The notes below the pieces were generated by a model. That model did not search any database. It was not told where the DNA came from and saw only the letters and a list, made by a program, of their open reading frames with translations. This document shows, piece after piece, positions 16,886 to 26,092 of a stretch of DNA of 64,000 nt (position 1 is the stretch's first letter; the number at the start of each line of letters is the position of its first letter). Made by a program: the position numbers and the translations under genes. Source of the stretch: Segetibacter sp. (GTDB lineage: Bacteria; Bacteroidota; Bacteroidia; Chitinophagales; Chitinophagaceae); NCBI GenBank assembly GCA_028288485.1, contig JAQBNO010000154.1:62001-126000 (forward strand). The letters are read 5' to 3'.

Positions 16886-18959
16886 CTTTGCTACTGTCAG
16901 GCTTATTTCTATTTTCTTGCGGTAAAATCATAAAAGTTTTCTCAGGTATTACTTCGCCGCTATCCTTACGTAGTGGTTCAGCTTCAGGGTCAAAAGTTGT
17001 TTTTTTAGGCACAACTGCTGGTTGTTCCAATACTGTGTCTACGCTAACTTCTTTAATGGCAAGTTTTGCCTGCTTGATAGAATCTTTTACATAATACCAG
17101 TGTTTAATAGCAGCAGGAATTAGATCAGCTTTTGAAACTCTTTCAAAGTTATTCATGCTCTCGCCGGCTGAAATAGTGTCGTTTAAGTATTTCTCCATCA
17201 AAAGTGTTGCTATTGGTCCTGCCCAGGTGGCACCAAAACCGGCATTTTCAACAACTACAGCAACAGCAATCTGAGGATTGTCTTTTGGAGCGAAACTGGT
17301 AAAAATAGAGTGGTCTTTCCCGTGTGGGTTTTGTGCTGTACCTGTTTTTGCGCAATACTGAATACCAGGAATCCTTAAAAAGCTTGCAGTACCATAAACG
17401 GTTACATCGTGCATTCCATCTAATACAGCCTGGTAATCCTCGTCGGAAATATTTGTAACGGTATGTCTGGTACGATATTTTGACAGGGTAGTATCGTTTG
17501 CGGTTTCATCCTGGATGCTGTCGACCAGGTGAGGCGTATAATAATATCCGCGGTTGGCAATGATACTCATAACATTTGCCATTTGCAACGGAGTAGCCGT
17601 CATACGATCCTGTCCGATTCCTAATGTAACAATATTACAACTGTTCCATCGCCTGGCACCCCCGAAGTCGCGGTTATAACGGCTTGTATCGGGAACGCTT
17701 GCACGATCTTCACTTGGTAAGTCAACTCCTAACTTAACCCCCATTCCAAAAGCGTTCATGTATTTTTTCCATTTAAGATATCCTTCAGAGGCATTGGCAA
17801 AAGCAGGATTATCGATGGCCATTCTAAATATCTGGCAGAAGTATGCATTACAGGAGTTAGCTAATGCCAGACGAAGCGTTGCTGCATGTCCATGACCAGC
17901 ATGGGTACATTTTACTCCACGCCCACATGAATAATAAGCACCACCACAGCCGTAACCATACTTTGGATTAATAAGGCCTTGGTCTAAAGCAATTAATGCA
18001 CCTAAAGGCTTAAAGGTGGAACCCGGCGGGTACTGACCTTTGATTGCACGATTATACAAAGGGCGGGCTGTATCTAAAGCCAATCTACCCCAGTTCTTTC
18101 TAAAGGCAGCACCGGCGAGGTCGTTAGGATCGTACGTTGGACCTGAAGCCATGGCAAGTATTCCACCTGTCTTAGGATTTATTGCAACCAGACCTCCTAT
18201 TTTATTTGCCAGTAGCTTTTCAGCAAGTTGTTGCAGCTCTATGTCAACACTTGAATAAAGGTTTCTACCGGCTTCTGCGGTAGTATCATAAGCACCGTTT
18301 TCAAAACTTCCCTGGATACGGTTTTTATTGTCTTTGATCAGGTGTCTTATACCTCTTGTTCCCATCAACACTTTTTCATACGACGATTCCAACCCGCTTC
18401 GTCCCACGTAATCACCCATTTGGTAGAAATAATTCGACTTTCGAATTATGGCAGTGTCCACTTCTGCAACGTAACCTAAAATATGAGCTGCTGCTTTGTA
18501 TGGATAAGATCGAACCGGCCGCTCAGAAAGGTCAAAGCCAGGAAACTTGTACATGTTTTCATCCAACTGGGCCTGCAACTGTGGCGAAACCAATGGTTCA
18601 AAAACGCTTGGCCTATATCGTCCGTTCTTAACAATGGAGGTAATTAAACGTTTATGAAATTCTGCAGTGTCAATTTTTAAAATGTTGCATAAGGCAGCGG
18701 TATCAATTCCTTTAACCTGGAAAGGCGTGACCACGAGGTCGAAACGGGCAACATTATCAAGAATCGCCCTTCCTTTACGGTCATAAATAATTCCACGACT
18801 GGGATAAACAATTTTTTTTGCTATCGCATTGTTTTCTGCAAGTTTTGCATATTTACTTTGAATCACTTGCAGGTTAAACAACTGCCCTATGATAACAAGG
18901 AAAACAACAATAAAAATTAACTGAATTACTCTTTTACGAGATTGATTAAATTCCGGCAT
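16872..18959 (-). CDS. mrdA: penicillin-binding protein 2, elongation transpeptidase
   Basis: This class B PBP cross-links peptidoglycan with RodA during side-wall growth. The 695-residue protein has one N-terminal membrane helix (about 10-30), a pedestal domain starting at YPSRGIIYDRKGR, and a transpeptidase domain with the SxxK nucleophile in PPGSTFKPL (Ser about 314), the SxN motif in ANSCNAYF (about 369) and KTG in CAKTGTAQNP. A cysteine-containing loop (CGGAYYSCGRGVKCTH) follows SxxK, as in many Bacteroidota PBP2 proteins. The C-terminal tail is charged and low in complexity. It shares the mreBCD transcript direction and precedes rodA. Confidence 0.95.
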   Translation of the reverse strand: MPEFNQSRKRVIQLIFIVVFLVIIGQLFNLQVIQSKYAKLAENNAIAKKIVYPSRGIIYDRKGRAILDNVARFDLVVTPFQVKGIDTAALCNILKIDTAEFHKRLITSIVKNGRYRPSVFEPLVSPQLQAQLDENMYKFPGFDLSERPVRSYPYKAAAHILGYVAEVDTAIIRKSNYFYQMGDYVGRSGLESSYEKVLMGTRGIRHLIKDNKNRIQGSFENGAYDTTAEAGRNLYSSVDIELQQLAEKLLANKIGGLVAINPKTGGILAMASGPTYDPNDLAGAAFRKNWGRLALDTARPLYNRAIKGQYPPGSTFKPLGALIALDQGLINPKYGYGCGGAYYSCGRGVKCTHAGHGHAATLRLALANSCNAYFCQIFRMAIDNPAFANASEGYLKWKKYMNAFGMGVKLGVDLPSEDRASVPDTSRYNRDFGGARRWNSCNIVTLGIGQDRMTATPLQMANVMSIIANRGYYYTPHLVDSIQDETANDTTLSKYRTRHTVTNISDEDYQAVLDGMHDVTVYGTASFLRIPGIQYCAKTGTAQNPHGKDHSIFTSFAPKDNPQIAVAVVVENAGFGATWAGPIATLLMEKYLNDTISAGESMNNFERVSKADLIPAAIKHWYYVKDSIKQAKLAIKEVSVDTVLEQPAVVPKKTTFDPEAEPLRKDSGEVIPEKTFMILPQENRNKPDSSKDEKQ

Positions 18960-19258
18960 ATTGCCTTTTCTGTTTTACTAACTATTAATGCTTTTATACC
19001 TGCAAATTTGCAGCTTGTTTACCAAAATTCAGTTTAATTTATAGTTAGAGTTTAAACTGGTGCTATTTAAGACGAGGGAACTACGAGAAAATTGTGTCGC
19101 CCGCTACTTTTGAGGTTTTTTTTATTCACCGAATGTTATTGCTACTATTTATATCCCGTTGCCCGCCCCGATGAACTGGTTTAAACGGGCGTTGCACTCG
19201 TATGCTTTATTTTATCTACTCATCCTTTTTTACGGCCAAAAAAACGGATTTTCGCTTT

Positions 19259-19549
19259 TTAATCATTTAGCTGTTTTTCCAGTATCGAGTACTCATCCTC
19301 TCTAAGTGCTTGATTTAGATCGTTAATCATCGAATGGTTCGAAATTTCATGTTGGAAGCGTGGAATGAAGCCTTCATCTTCTTTTACTTCTTCATCAGGA
19401 ACGTCCATTTCCCAATGCGCTAATCCGAAGGCAGCCCCGCCTGAAGTATAACCTACAATAAAAGCAACGTGTCCATCTGAGCAAAAAAGGTCAGTACCGA
19501 GATGCAGCTTTTCCTCTTTGCTTCTGTTTTTGCCCGTTTTTTTTGCCAT
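19259..19549 (-). CDS. hypothetical small acidic protein within the mre-pbp2 cluster
   Basis: The protein has 96 residues with a basic start (KKTGKNRSKEEK) and an acidic body (HWEMDVPDEEVKEDEGFI). It has no membrane segment or known motif. The central GHVAFIVGYTSGGAAFGLAHW could form a beta sheet. It sits between mreD and pbp2 on the same strand but is separated by gaps of 178 and 299 bases, so it may have its own transcript. Function unknown. Confidence 0.6.
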   Translation of the reverse strand: MAKKTGKNRSKEEKLHLGTDLFCSDGHVAFIVGYTSGGAAFGLAHWEMDVPDEEVKEDEGFIPRFQHEISNHSMINDLNQALREDEYSILEKQLND

Positions 19550-19665
19550 TGCTCAAAGAAAACTCGTTTTTATGGTTGCCCAATATTAAAAAATGAACTT
19601 GTAGCCGCAAATTATTTTAATCCCGATTTATAAGCATTCTAAAAAAAGGGCACGAAAGATTTGCT

Positions 19666-19685
19666 GTACAAGGGAGTGACACAAC
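19666..19685 (-). repeat. dispersed 20-bp motif, subtype I (T/A)
   Basis: Read on the minus strand it is GTTGTGTCACTCCCTTGTAC, one change from the subtype I consensus. It lies just after mreD. Confidence 0.75.
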
Positions 19686-19727
19686 GATGTATAATTCTTA
19701 TTCGGCCGCCTGTTACAAAAAACTCTC

Positions 19728-20261
19728 CTATGCTGTATTGGTCCTGAATTTCTGTTTACGGAAAAACATCATTTCGGTTATAAAGATCAATAGCAGGCTT
19801 ACTCCCGTGGTAGCAGTAACCTTCCCAATGAAATAAAGAAAGTTTCCGAAATGCAACCATTCAATCAACACCAGGTAAAAATGGTGTATGAACGTAAATA
19901 CAAGCACGTATAAGCCATAAGGGGCAAAACCCATGCTTTTAATAGAAGGCTCAGCATAATTTAGTTCGGCGCCCTCTTGCGAAATAAGAACGTTGATGAG
20001 GAAAGGCCGCAGGTACGCAATAAGAACACAGGGGGCAGCATGTAAACCAGGTGTTCCTAAAAAATAATCGAGGGTTATGCCCAAAAGAAAAGCTAGCAGT
20101 AACAGGCTGAAACGAGAAATGGTAAACGGCAGCCAGAGTACAAACAAAAAATAGAGGTACGGCGTTATAAATTGGTGCAATGGCGGTATCTGGCTAAGCA
20201 CGTAAACCTGCACGAGTATGAACAGTATAAATCGTATGATATTTTTAACTAACAGGCTCAT
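19728..20261 (-). CDS. mreD: rod-shape-determining protein MreD
   Basis: This is the integral membrane part of the MreBCD complex. The protein has 177 residues with five or six hydrophobic segments, starting with IIRFILFILVQVYVLSQI and including LLLLAFLLGITLDYFLGTPGLHA, which contains the family G-x-x-x-D-x-x-x-x-T/P-G pattern. It overlaps the mreC stop codon by four bases (ATGA-type overlap), which supports coupled translation. Length and order behind mreC make the call safe despite low sequence conservation in this family. Confidence 0.88.
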   Translation of the reverse strand: MSLLVKNIIRFILFILVQVYVLSQIPPLHQFITPYLYFLFVLWLPFTISRFSLLLLAFLLGITLDYFLGTPGLHAAPCVLIAYLRPFLINVLISQEGAELNYAEPSIKSMGFAPYGLYVLVFTFIHHFYLVLIEWLHFGNFLYFIGKVTATTGVSLLLIFITEMMFFRKQKFRTNTA

Positions 20262-21109
20262 TGGTTTTTAACAGGAACAGCCTCCAGCCTGCGTTGTTCT
20301 TCCCATTGAACATTTTCTACCAGGTTTACATATTCAATGCTGTAAAAATTGGTAGCTGTTCTAACGCGAATGATAAAAAAATTGCTGCTTGGGTCCTTCA
20401 GTACCTGGTCAACAGTACCTACCATTATGTTTGAAGGAAAATTAGCTGAATAACTGCTCGTAACTACCGAATCGCCTTTGGCTACAGGAATACTTTTAGG
20501 AATGTTTCGCAGAGTAAGAAAATGAGGATCTTTTCCATCCCACTCAACACTTCCGGTTACCTGGGCCTTTTTAAGCATCGAACTCACCTTACTGTTGCGG
20601 TGAAGCAGGCTCATTACGCGGCTGAAGTTGTCACTAACGTCTATAACCGTTCCAATTACCCCTTTAGGACCAATAACAGCCATGTCTTTTTTTACACCCT
20701 GCAATGCTCCCCGGTGAAGAGTTAGGTAATTATATTGTTGGGAAACTGTATTGTTAACCACTTTTGCAGGAAGCCAGATATATTTGCGCTGATGACCAAG
20801 CGTGTCGCGGATTAAACTGTCAAGATGAGCAACCCTGCTGCTGTCGGGGTTTTCGAAGTTTATGCCGAGGAGGTTTTTAAGCCGGGTATTCTCCTCCAGC
20901 AGCAGCGTGTTATTCTCCTTTAAATGCAAATAGCTTTCAACTCTATTGTACTGGGTATTAATACGACCTGTTACCTCATTGGCTACATTAGCAAAAGCAG
21001 CCTCATGGGTATCGTTGTATTTCACCAGGAAAACTATAGACAAGATCTGCAAAACGAGGAAGAAAAGGAAGTTAAAGTACCGCCGTATGAAGATGAAAAT
21101 GTTTTTCAT
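20258..21109 (-). CDS. mreC: rod-shape-determining protein MreC
   Basis: MreC is a bitopic scaffold that links MreB to PBP2 in the periplasm. The 283-residue protein has one N-terminal membrane helix (about 10-28), a coiled coil at about 55-78 (YLHLKENNTLLLEENTRLKNLL) and a beta-rich domain with the family motif VIGPKGVIGTVIDVSDNFSRVMSLLHR and later VVTSSYSANFPSNIMVGTV. It follows mreB after 121 bases and overlaps mreD by four bases. Confidence 0.93.
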   Translation of the reverse strand: MKNIFIFIRRYFNFLFFLVLQILSIVFLVKYNDTHEAAFANVANEVTGRINTQYNRVESYLHLKENNTLLLEENTRLKNLLGINFENPDSSRVAHLDSLIRDTLGHQRKYIWLPAKVVNNTVSQQYNYLTLHRGALQGVKKDMAVIGPKGVIGTVIDVSDNFSRVMSLLHRNSKVSSMLKKAQVTGSVEWDGKDPHFLTLRNIPKSIPVAKGDSVVTSSYSANFPSNIMVGTVDQVLKDPSSNFFIIRVRTATNFYSIEYVNLVENVQWEEQRRLEAVPVKNQ

Positions 21110-21230
21110 AAGTCCCCTCCCTGCCTCTCCGCCTGCTGGCCGAAGGTGTAAGAAAACAAAATTATATAGCAGTATAAAATTTTCAGAATAATTCTTTAAG
21201 TCCTCCTGGGGGCGGAGGATTTAGGAGGGT

Positions 21231-22256
21231 CTATCTCATTATAAACGGAAACCGCTGGTAATTTTTTAAAGCTATCCCCGTACCGCGGACAACACTTTTT
21301 AGCGGGTCGTCGGCAACGTGAACGGGTAGTTTTATTTTCTGGCTCAGCCGCTTGTCCAATCCGCGGAGTAATGCCCCGCCACCGGTTAGGTATAAGCCCC
21401 GGCGATAAATATCTGCGGCAAGTTCGGGAGGCGTTGTTTCAAGGGCTTTTAAAATAGCCTCCTCAATTTTAAATATGCTTTTGTCTAAAGCTTCGGCAAC
21501 TTCCTGGTAACTAACCATGATCTGCTTTGGAATACCTGTAACAAGGTCACGACCGTTAACAGGAATATCATCGGGAGGAGTTTCGAGATCCTTCATTGCT
21601 GCACCAATCTGGATTTTGATCTGCTCTGCGGTACGTTCACCTATTAGTAAGCTATGGTAACGCCGTAAAGCTTCCATGATGTCAGCAGTAAATTCATCCC
21701 CGGCAATTCGAATACTTTGGTCGCAAACAATACCTGCCAATGCAATTACTGTAATTCCTGTTGTACCTCCGCCAATGTCGATGATCATGTTACCAACAGG
21801 CTCTTCCACGTCTATTCCTATACCGAGCGCAGCAGCCATAGGCTCGTGCAATAAATACACTTCTTTTGCTCCTGCCTGCTCTGCACTGTCCCGAACCGCA
21901 CGTTTCTCTACCTCTGTTATACTCGATGGAATGCAGATCATCATTCTCCAGCTGGGAGGGAACAATGGTTTTTTGGGATAGATCATTTTGATCATTTCCC
22001 TTATCATAAGTTCAGCAGCGTTGAAATCGGCGATAACACCATCTTTTAACGGACGTATTGTACGAATGCTTTCATGCGTTTTTTCGTGCATCATTAATGC
22101 ACGTTTACCTACTGCCAAAACTGTTTTAAGGTTATTGCGATCCAATGCTACAATTGACGGCTCATTAACAACAACTTCCTCGTTATGGATGATAAGGGTA
22201 TTTGCGGTACCGAGATCCATTGCAATCTCTTGTGTAAACCAATTGAAAAGTCCCAT
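21231..22256 (-). CDS. mreB: rod-shape-determining actin homologue MreB
   Basis: MreB forms membrane-bound filaments that guide the elongation machinery. The protein has 341 residues with actin-fold motifs: phosphate 1 at MDLGTANTLI, phosphate 2 at MIIDIGGGTTGITVIAL, and adenosine motif at LTGGGALLRGLDKRL. It begins with a short amphipathic segment (GLFNWFTQEIA) that may aid membrane binding. It is the first gene of the mreBCD cluster, and a good promoter lies 36 bases upstream. Confidence 0.97.
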   Translation of the reverse strand: MGLFNWFTQEIAMDLGTANTLIIHNEEVVVNEPSIVALDRNNLKTVLAVGKRALMMHEKTHESIRTIRPLKDGVIADFNAAELMIREMIKMIYPKKPLFPPSWRMMICIPSSITEVEKRAVRDSAEQAGAKEVYLLHEPMAAALGIGIDVEEPVGNMIIDIGGGTTGITVIALAGIVCDQSIRIAGDEFTADIMEALRRYHSLLIGERTAEQIKIQIGAAMKDLETPPDDIPVNGRDLVTGIPKQIMVSYQEVAEALDKSIFKIEEAILKALETTPPELAADIYRRGLYLTGGGALLRGLDKRLSQKIKLPVHVADDPLKSVVRGTGIALKNYQRFPFIMR

Positions 22257-22292
22257 TTATAATAAAGTTCCTTGTGCGTGAATTAATGGCTG

Positions 22293-22324
22293 CAAAGTTG
22301 TGTGAAATAATCGGAAATAACAAA
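22293..22324 (-). promoter_or_regulatory. mreB promoter
   Basis: On the minus strand TTTG at 22324-22321, exactly 20 bases, then CAACTTTG at 22300-22293. This is the Bacteroidota TTTG-N20-TAnnTTTG arrangement with one mismatch in the -7 box, 36 bases before the mreB start. Confidence 0.65.
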
Positions 22325-22608
22325 GCGGAGATTTGTATATTTAAATGAGGTATAAAGAGCTTTAACAAACGCATCTGTTTAAAAGCATTTACTTACCATT
22401 CAACATTTATTCCGCCGCCGGCCGACGAACTCTTGATCCTCATATCCCCGCGAAAGCTATCGTTAGACTGGTTTTTACAGTGAAGGTTTAATAGTTACCT
22501 AAAAAGTAAATAAAGAAGGTGACAGTAAAAGTAGTATATCGCCTAGGAATACATTACGACTAGGCGCCAAAAAGATATTTTTCTGACCGTCTTACCAAAA
22601 ATGAACTT
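22325..22608. other. gene-free stretch upstream of mreB
   Basis: No gene or strong repeat is seen between the mreB promoter and the terminator of the TPM gene. Composition is ordinary. Confidence 0.4.
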
Positions 22609-22641
22609 TACAAAAAAACGCCGGCAGAATGTCTGCCGGCG
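22609..22641 (-). terminator. terminator of the LemA-TPM genes
   Basis: On the minus strand CGCCGGCAGA, three bases and TCTGCCGGCG are followed by T7. It lies about 32 bases after the stop of the TPM gene at 22673. Confidence 0.88.
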
Positions 22642-22672
22642 ATATTAATTAAAAGAATCTAACTTTTAGCTT

Positions 22673-23470
22673 TTACCAGCTGCCACCCGATCCGCCTCCG
22701 CCAAAGCTACCTCCACCAAAGCCTCCGAAACCACCCCCACCGGAGTCGCCGCCACCACCAAATCCACCGCCACCTCGGCCGCCTCCGCCTAATAAACTTC
22801 CCAATATTGCACCGGTAACAAAATCGCCTCCTCCCCTGCCATATCCTCTCCGGCTCATCATTCCACCACCCCGGCCGCCACCTCTGCCAACCAGCATTAC
22901 TATAATGACGATAATAATTATTACACCTAAAATACTTCCTCCTCCACCGCCTTTGCCCTTATTGGCTCTATAACCTTCAGGAGCCTTATATTCCCCTGCA
23001 GCTGCTTTCATAATAGCTGAGGTTCCGAGGTCGAGGCCCCTGAAAAAATCCTCCTGCTTGAAATTAGGCTTTATTACGTTTTCAACGATGGAGTTACACG
23101 TAATATCGGGTAAAGCGCCTTCCAGGCCATAGCCGGGAGCAATAAATATCTGGCGATCATTTTTAGCTATTAAAACCAGGACGCCATTGTTTGTTTTTTT
23201 ATTACCGATTCCCCATTGCCGGCCAAGCTTTGTAGCGTAATCTACAGGTGCATAATCGTTGGTCGTGGGAACAATTACAATAGCAATTTGGTTGCTCGTA
23301 CTATCATCATATGCCACCAATTTTCGCTCAAGCGTTGCTTGCTGATCGGGAGTAAGGGTATTTGTAAAATCAGTAACCAGCCTTGGAGGCGAAGGCCGCG
23401 GTGGAATTTCCTGTGATATACCGGATAAAACAGGAATAACAAATAATATCGTAAATAAAAAACGCTTCAT
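22673..23470 (-). CDS. TPM-domain membrane protein (YgcG-like) with glycine-rich tail
   Basis: The protein has 265 residues with an N-terminal signal peptide (FLFTILFVIPVLSGISQ), then a TPM/phosphatase domain (VTDFTNTLTPDQQATLERKL, then NQIAIVIVPTTNDY and NNGVLVLIAKNDRQIFIAPGYGLEG) at about 30-170, a membrane helix at about 185-203 (ILGVIIIIVIIVMLVG) and a tail of 60 residues made almost wholly of Gly with Ser, Phe and Arg. TPM proteins are linked to photosystem repair in plants and to membrane stress in bacteria, and are regularly found with LemA. It is third in the order LemA, TPM, TPM. Confidence 0.85.
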   Translation of the reverse strand: MKRFLFTILFVIPVLSGISQEIPPRPSPPRLVTDFTNTLTPDQQATLERKLVAYDDSTSNQIAIVIVPTTNDYAPVDYATKLGRQWGIGNKKTNNGVLVLIAKNDRQIFIAPGYGLEGALPDITCNSIVENVIKPNFKQEDFFRGLDLGTSAIMKAAAGEYKAPEGYRANKGKGGGGGSILGVIIIIVIIVMLVGRGGGRGGGMMSRRGYGRGGGDFVTGAILGSLLGGGGRGGGGFGGGGDSGGGGFGGFGGGSFGGGGSGGSW

Positions 23471-23516
23471 GTAGTTATCAGAAAAAACAATCCCGCATGG
23501 TGCGGGACTGTATTAT

Positions 23517-23975
23517 TTAATGACCGAATATAATTTCATCCGGCAGTTCATTTTTGTCGCTCCTTTCGTACGGGAACTCAACCTGCAATGCTTCACCGAG
23601 GTCTTCGATCACAAGACAGATACCACCGGTATAATCATCTTTTGTAAAAGCAGAAATAATCTTTTTTACTTCCTTGTTCCAATATTCGGCTCCTAACCTC
23701 TGGTAAATTCCCTCATCAGCAAACAATGCGAGCTGGTGATCGTCTAATGCCAGGTACAGTAAAACCGCATTCCTGTCTTTGGTATTCTCCATTTTGAGGT
23801 TAAAGAATATTTCCTTTGCCCTGTCAACGGGATCCACATACTTGCATTTCCCTTCAATAAATATGCGTACCTCACCGCTTGTATTTTTTTCAGCTTTTTT
23901 AATTGCTTCAACAATACGTTGTTGTTGCTCGGCGGTAAAAAACTCTCTTTTCTTCTTAAAGGGAAACAGGTCCAT
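23517..23975 (-). CDS. TPM-domain protein, short form without signal peptide
   Basis: The protein has 152 residues that hold a single TPM domain: FFTAEQQQRIVEAIKKAEKNTSGEVRIFIEG and DRNAVLLYLALDDHQLALFADEGIYQRLG. Unlike its neighbour it lacks a signal peptide and glycine-rich tail, so it is probably cytoplasmic or peripheral. It starts 17 bases after the LemA stop codon and is surely co-transcribed with it. The exact molecular role is unknown. Confidence 0.85.
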   Translation of the reverse strand: MDLFPFKKKREFFTAEQQQRIVEAIKKAEKNTSGEVRIFIEGKCKYVDPVDRAKEIFFNLKMENTKDRNAVLLYLALDDHQLALFADEGIYQRLGAEYWNKEVKKIISAFTKDDYTGGICLVIEDLGEALQVEFPYERSDKNELPDEIIFGH

Positions 23976-23992
23976 TAGCTAAAAATTAATGG

Positions 23993-24580
23993 TTAGAATT
24001 TTACTTCGGGCGCTCTTTCTGCACCAGCTTCTGCAGCAAATCCCTGCCTTTGCTTGAAGCCCATCATACCGGCAAAGATGTTTGTTGGAAACGTACGAAC
24101 CTTGGTATTATAGGACTGAACTGCATCGTTAAAATCGTTTCGTGCAGTTTTAATCCTGTTTTCAGTTCCTTCGAGCTGAGCCTGTAAACCACGGAAAGCA
24201 TCATTTGCCCGAAGTGTCGGATATGCTTCAGAAACTGCTAACAACCTACCCAAAGCCTGAGATAACTGCCCCTGTGCAGCCTGGAACTGTTGAACTTTTT
24301 CCGGGGTAAGATCAGCAGGATCAACTTTAATTTGAGTAGCAGATGCACGGGCATTTATAACATCAGTTAAAGTACCGCGCTCAAAGCTGGCTTCACCTTT
24401 CACGGTGTTCACTAAATTAGGAATCAGGTCAGCACGACGCTGGTAGTCACTTTGCACCTTGTTCCATGCATTTTTTACAACTTCATCTTGCTGTACCAGT
24501 CCATTATATTGGCCACATCCGCAGCCACCCAAAACCAAAATGACACCAAGAATAATTATAAGCGTGAGATTTTTTTTCAT
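23993..24580 (-). CDS. LemA-family protein, lipoprotein-like
   Basis: The protein has 195 residues. The N-terminus LTLIIILGVILVLGGCGCGQYNGLV resembles a lipoprotein signal with Cys at about 20. The LemA body follows with VQQDEVVKNAWNKVQSDYQRR, ADLIPNLVNTVKGEASFE and YPTLRANDAFRGLQAQLEG, and a C-terminal PTNIFAGMMGFKQRQGF. These match the family along its full length. LemA is a helical envelope protein of unclear function and forms a conserved set with the TPM proteins behind it. Confidence 0.92.
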   Translation of the reverse strand: MKKNLTLIIILGVILVLGGCGCGQYNGLVQQDEVVKNAWNKVQSDYQRRADLIPNLVNTVKGEASFERGTLTDVINARASATQIKVDPADLTPEKVQQFQAAQGQLSQALGRLLAVSEAYPTLRANDAFRGLQAQLEGTENRIKTARNDFNDAVQSYNTKVRTFPTNIFAGMMGFKQRQGFAAEAGAERAPEVKF

Positions 24581-24653
24581 TGTTTGATTATTTTTTTACG
24601 AATGATGTTACCGTTTCGATATGCTCCCTATTGCAAAACAGTTGCCACGAATA

Positions 24654-24690
24654 AAAAATGCCATTGTGTCTACCGGACAGTGGCATTTGC
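24654..24690 (-). terminator. terminator of pgk
   Basis: On the minus strand AAATGCCACTGT, a short loop and ACAATGGCATTT are followed by a T run. It starts about 40 bases after the pgk stop codon. Confidence 0.75.
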
Positions 24691-24728
24691 ATTTTACTTC
24701 TTTTTCGATTCCTGACAAAGTCAGCTGT

Positions 24729-25925
24729 TTATTGCTTAATTGCCGCAATACCGGGCAACTCTTTTCCTTCAAAATATTCCAGCATTGCTCCCCCGCCTGT
24801 GCTTACATAACTAACCTTATCTGCGAGCCCGAACTGGTTTACCGCCGCTACGCTGTCACCCCCACCGACCAATGAAAATGCTCCATTCGATGTTGCCTCT
24901 ACAATATAATCCGCTACTGCCTTTGTTCCTTGTTTAAATTTTTCCATTTCAAACACGCCCATGGGTCCGTTCCATAAGATGGTTTTACTTTCACTGATCA
25001 CTTTGCCAAAGTCTTTAATTGCTTGCTCACCGATATCTAATCCCATCCATCCTTTCTCTATATTATCGTTGCTTAGCATTTTTGTATTGGCATTTGCATC
25101 AAACTTGTCTGCAACAACACTGTCGCCAGGTAGATGAAAAGCAACACCTTTAGCTTTTGCTTTTGCAAGAAGGTCATTAGCAAGGTCAAGTTTATCTTCT
25201 TCGCATAAACTGCTTCCAATCTCTTTTCCTTGTGCTTTTAAGAAAGTATAAGCCATGCCACCGCCAATAATAATATGGTCGGCCCGTTCTAATAGGTTCT
25301 CGATAATTAAGATCTTGTCACTCACTTTTGCACCCCCAAGAATAGCCGTGAAGGGTCTTTCACTTTTATGTAAAACTTTTTCAGCACTCTCCACCTCATT
25401 TTCCATTAACAGGCCAAACATCTTCTTATCGCCGGGGAAAAACTTTGCAATGATGGCAGTTGAAGCGTGAGCACGATGAGCTGTACCGAATGCATCATTT
25501 ATATATACATCTCCTAATTTGCTTAATTTTTCAGCAAATGCTTCATCGCCTTTTTCTTCCTGTTTGTAAAAGCGGAGATTTTCAAGTAATAATACTTCTC
25601 CGGGTTTTAACGCGGCTGACTTTTGTACTGCTTCCTCGCCGATACAATCATTTGCAAAAAGCACATTAACTCCACCTAACAATCCGCTTAAGTGAGAAAT
25701 TAAATGTTTTAAGGAGTATTTGTCGGTAGGTCCTTCTTTTGGCCGACCCAGGTGACTCATAAGAATTACACTGCCGCCGTCACTCAAAATCTTTTTGATA
25801 GTAGGGATAGCGGCGGTCATCCTGTTATCGTCGGTTATTTCAAACTTGTCGTTTAGAGGTACGTTGAAGTCGACACGAATTAAGGCTTTTTGACCGGAAA
25901 AATTATGGCTTTGGAAGTTGCTCAT
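24729..25925 (-). CDS. pgk: phosphoglycerate kinase
   Basis: The enzyme transfers phosphate from 1,3-bisphosphoglycerate to ADP in glycolysis and works in reverse in gluconeogenesis. The 398-residue protein has full family motifs: [41 protein letters not shown], the hinge GGAKVSDKI, and the C-terminal nucleotide site [15 protein letters not shown]. It lies after gapA on the same strand, but a terminator between the two suggests that much of the transcription stops or is reduced before pgk. Confidence 0.97.
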   Translation of the reverse strand: MSNFQSHNFSGQKALIRVDFNVPLNDKFEITDDNRMTAAIPTIKKILSDGGSVILMSHLGRPKEGPTDKYSLKHLISHLSGLLGGVNVLFANDCIGEEAVQKSAALKPGEVLLLENLRFYKQEEKGDEAFAEKLSKLGDVYINDAFGTAHRAHASTAIIAKFFPGDKKMFGLLMENEVESAEKVLHKSERPFTAILGGAKVSDKILIIENLLERADHIIIGGGMAYTFLKAQGKEIGSSLCEEDKLDLANDLLAKAKAKGVAFHLPGDSVVADKFDANANTKMLSNDNIEKGWMGLDIGEQAIKDFGKVISESKTILWNGPMGVFEMEKFKQGTKAVADYIVEATSNGAFSLVGGGDSVAAVNQFGLADKVSYVSTGGGAMLEYFEGKELPGIAAIKQ

Positions 25926-25949
25926 GATGTATTAATTATGAAATTTAAA

Positions 25950-25986
25950 CAAAAAACCGCAGCCCATTTAACTGAAACTGCGGTGA
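25950..25986 (-). terminator. terminator between gapA and pgk
   Basis: On the minus strand ACCGCAG, a 15-base loop and CTGCGGT are followed by a T run (AAAAAA on the plus strand). It lies between the gapA stop and the pgk start. Confidence 0.75.
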
Positions 25987-26028
25987 TATCTTTTTACATA
26001 AGCAGGAATTGCTGCAGCAAATGATAAA

Positions 26029-26048
26029 GTACAAGAGTGCGACGCAAC
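26029..26048 (-). repeat. dispersed 20-bp motif, subtype II (C/G)
   Basis: Read on the minus strand it is GTTGCGTCGCACTCTTGTAC, the subtype II consensus. It lies 45 bases after the gapA stop codon. Confidence 0.8.
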
Positions 26049-26092
26049 GGCTGCAATGGTAAAATTACAGCTGCTGGCTACACAAAAAAGAT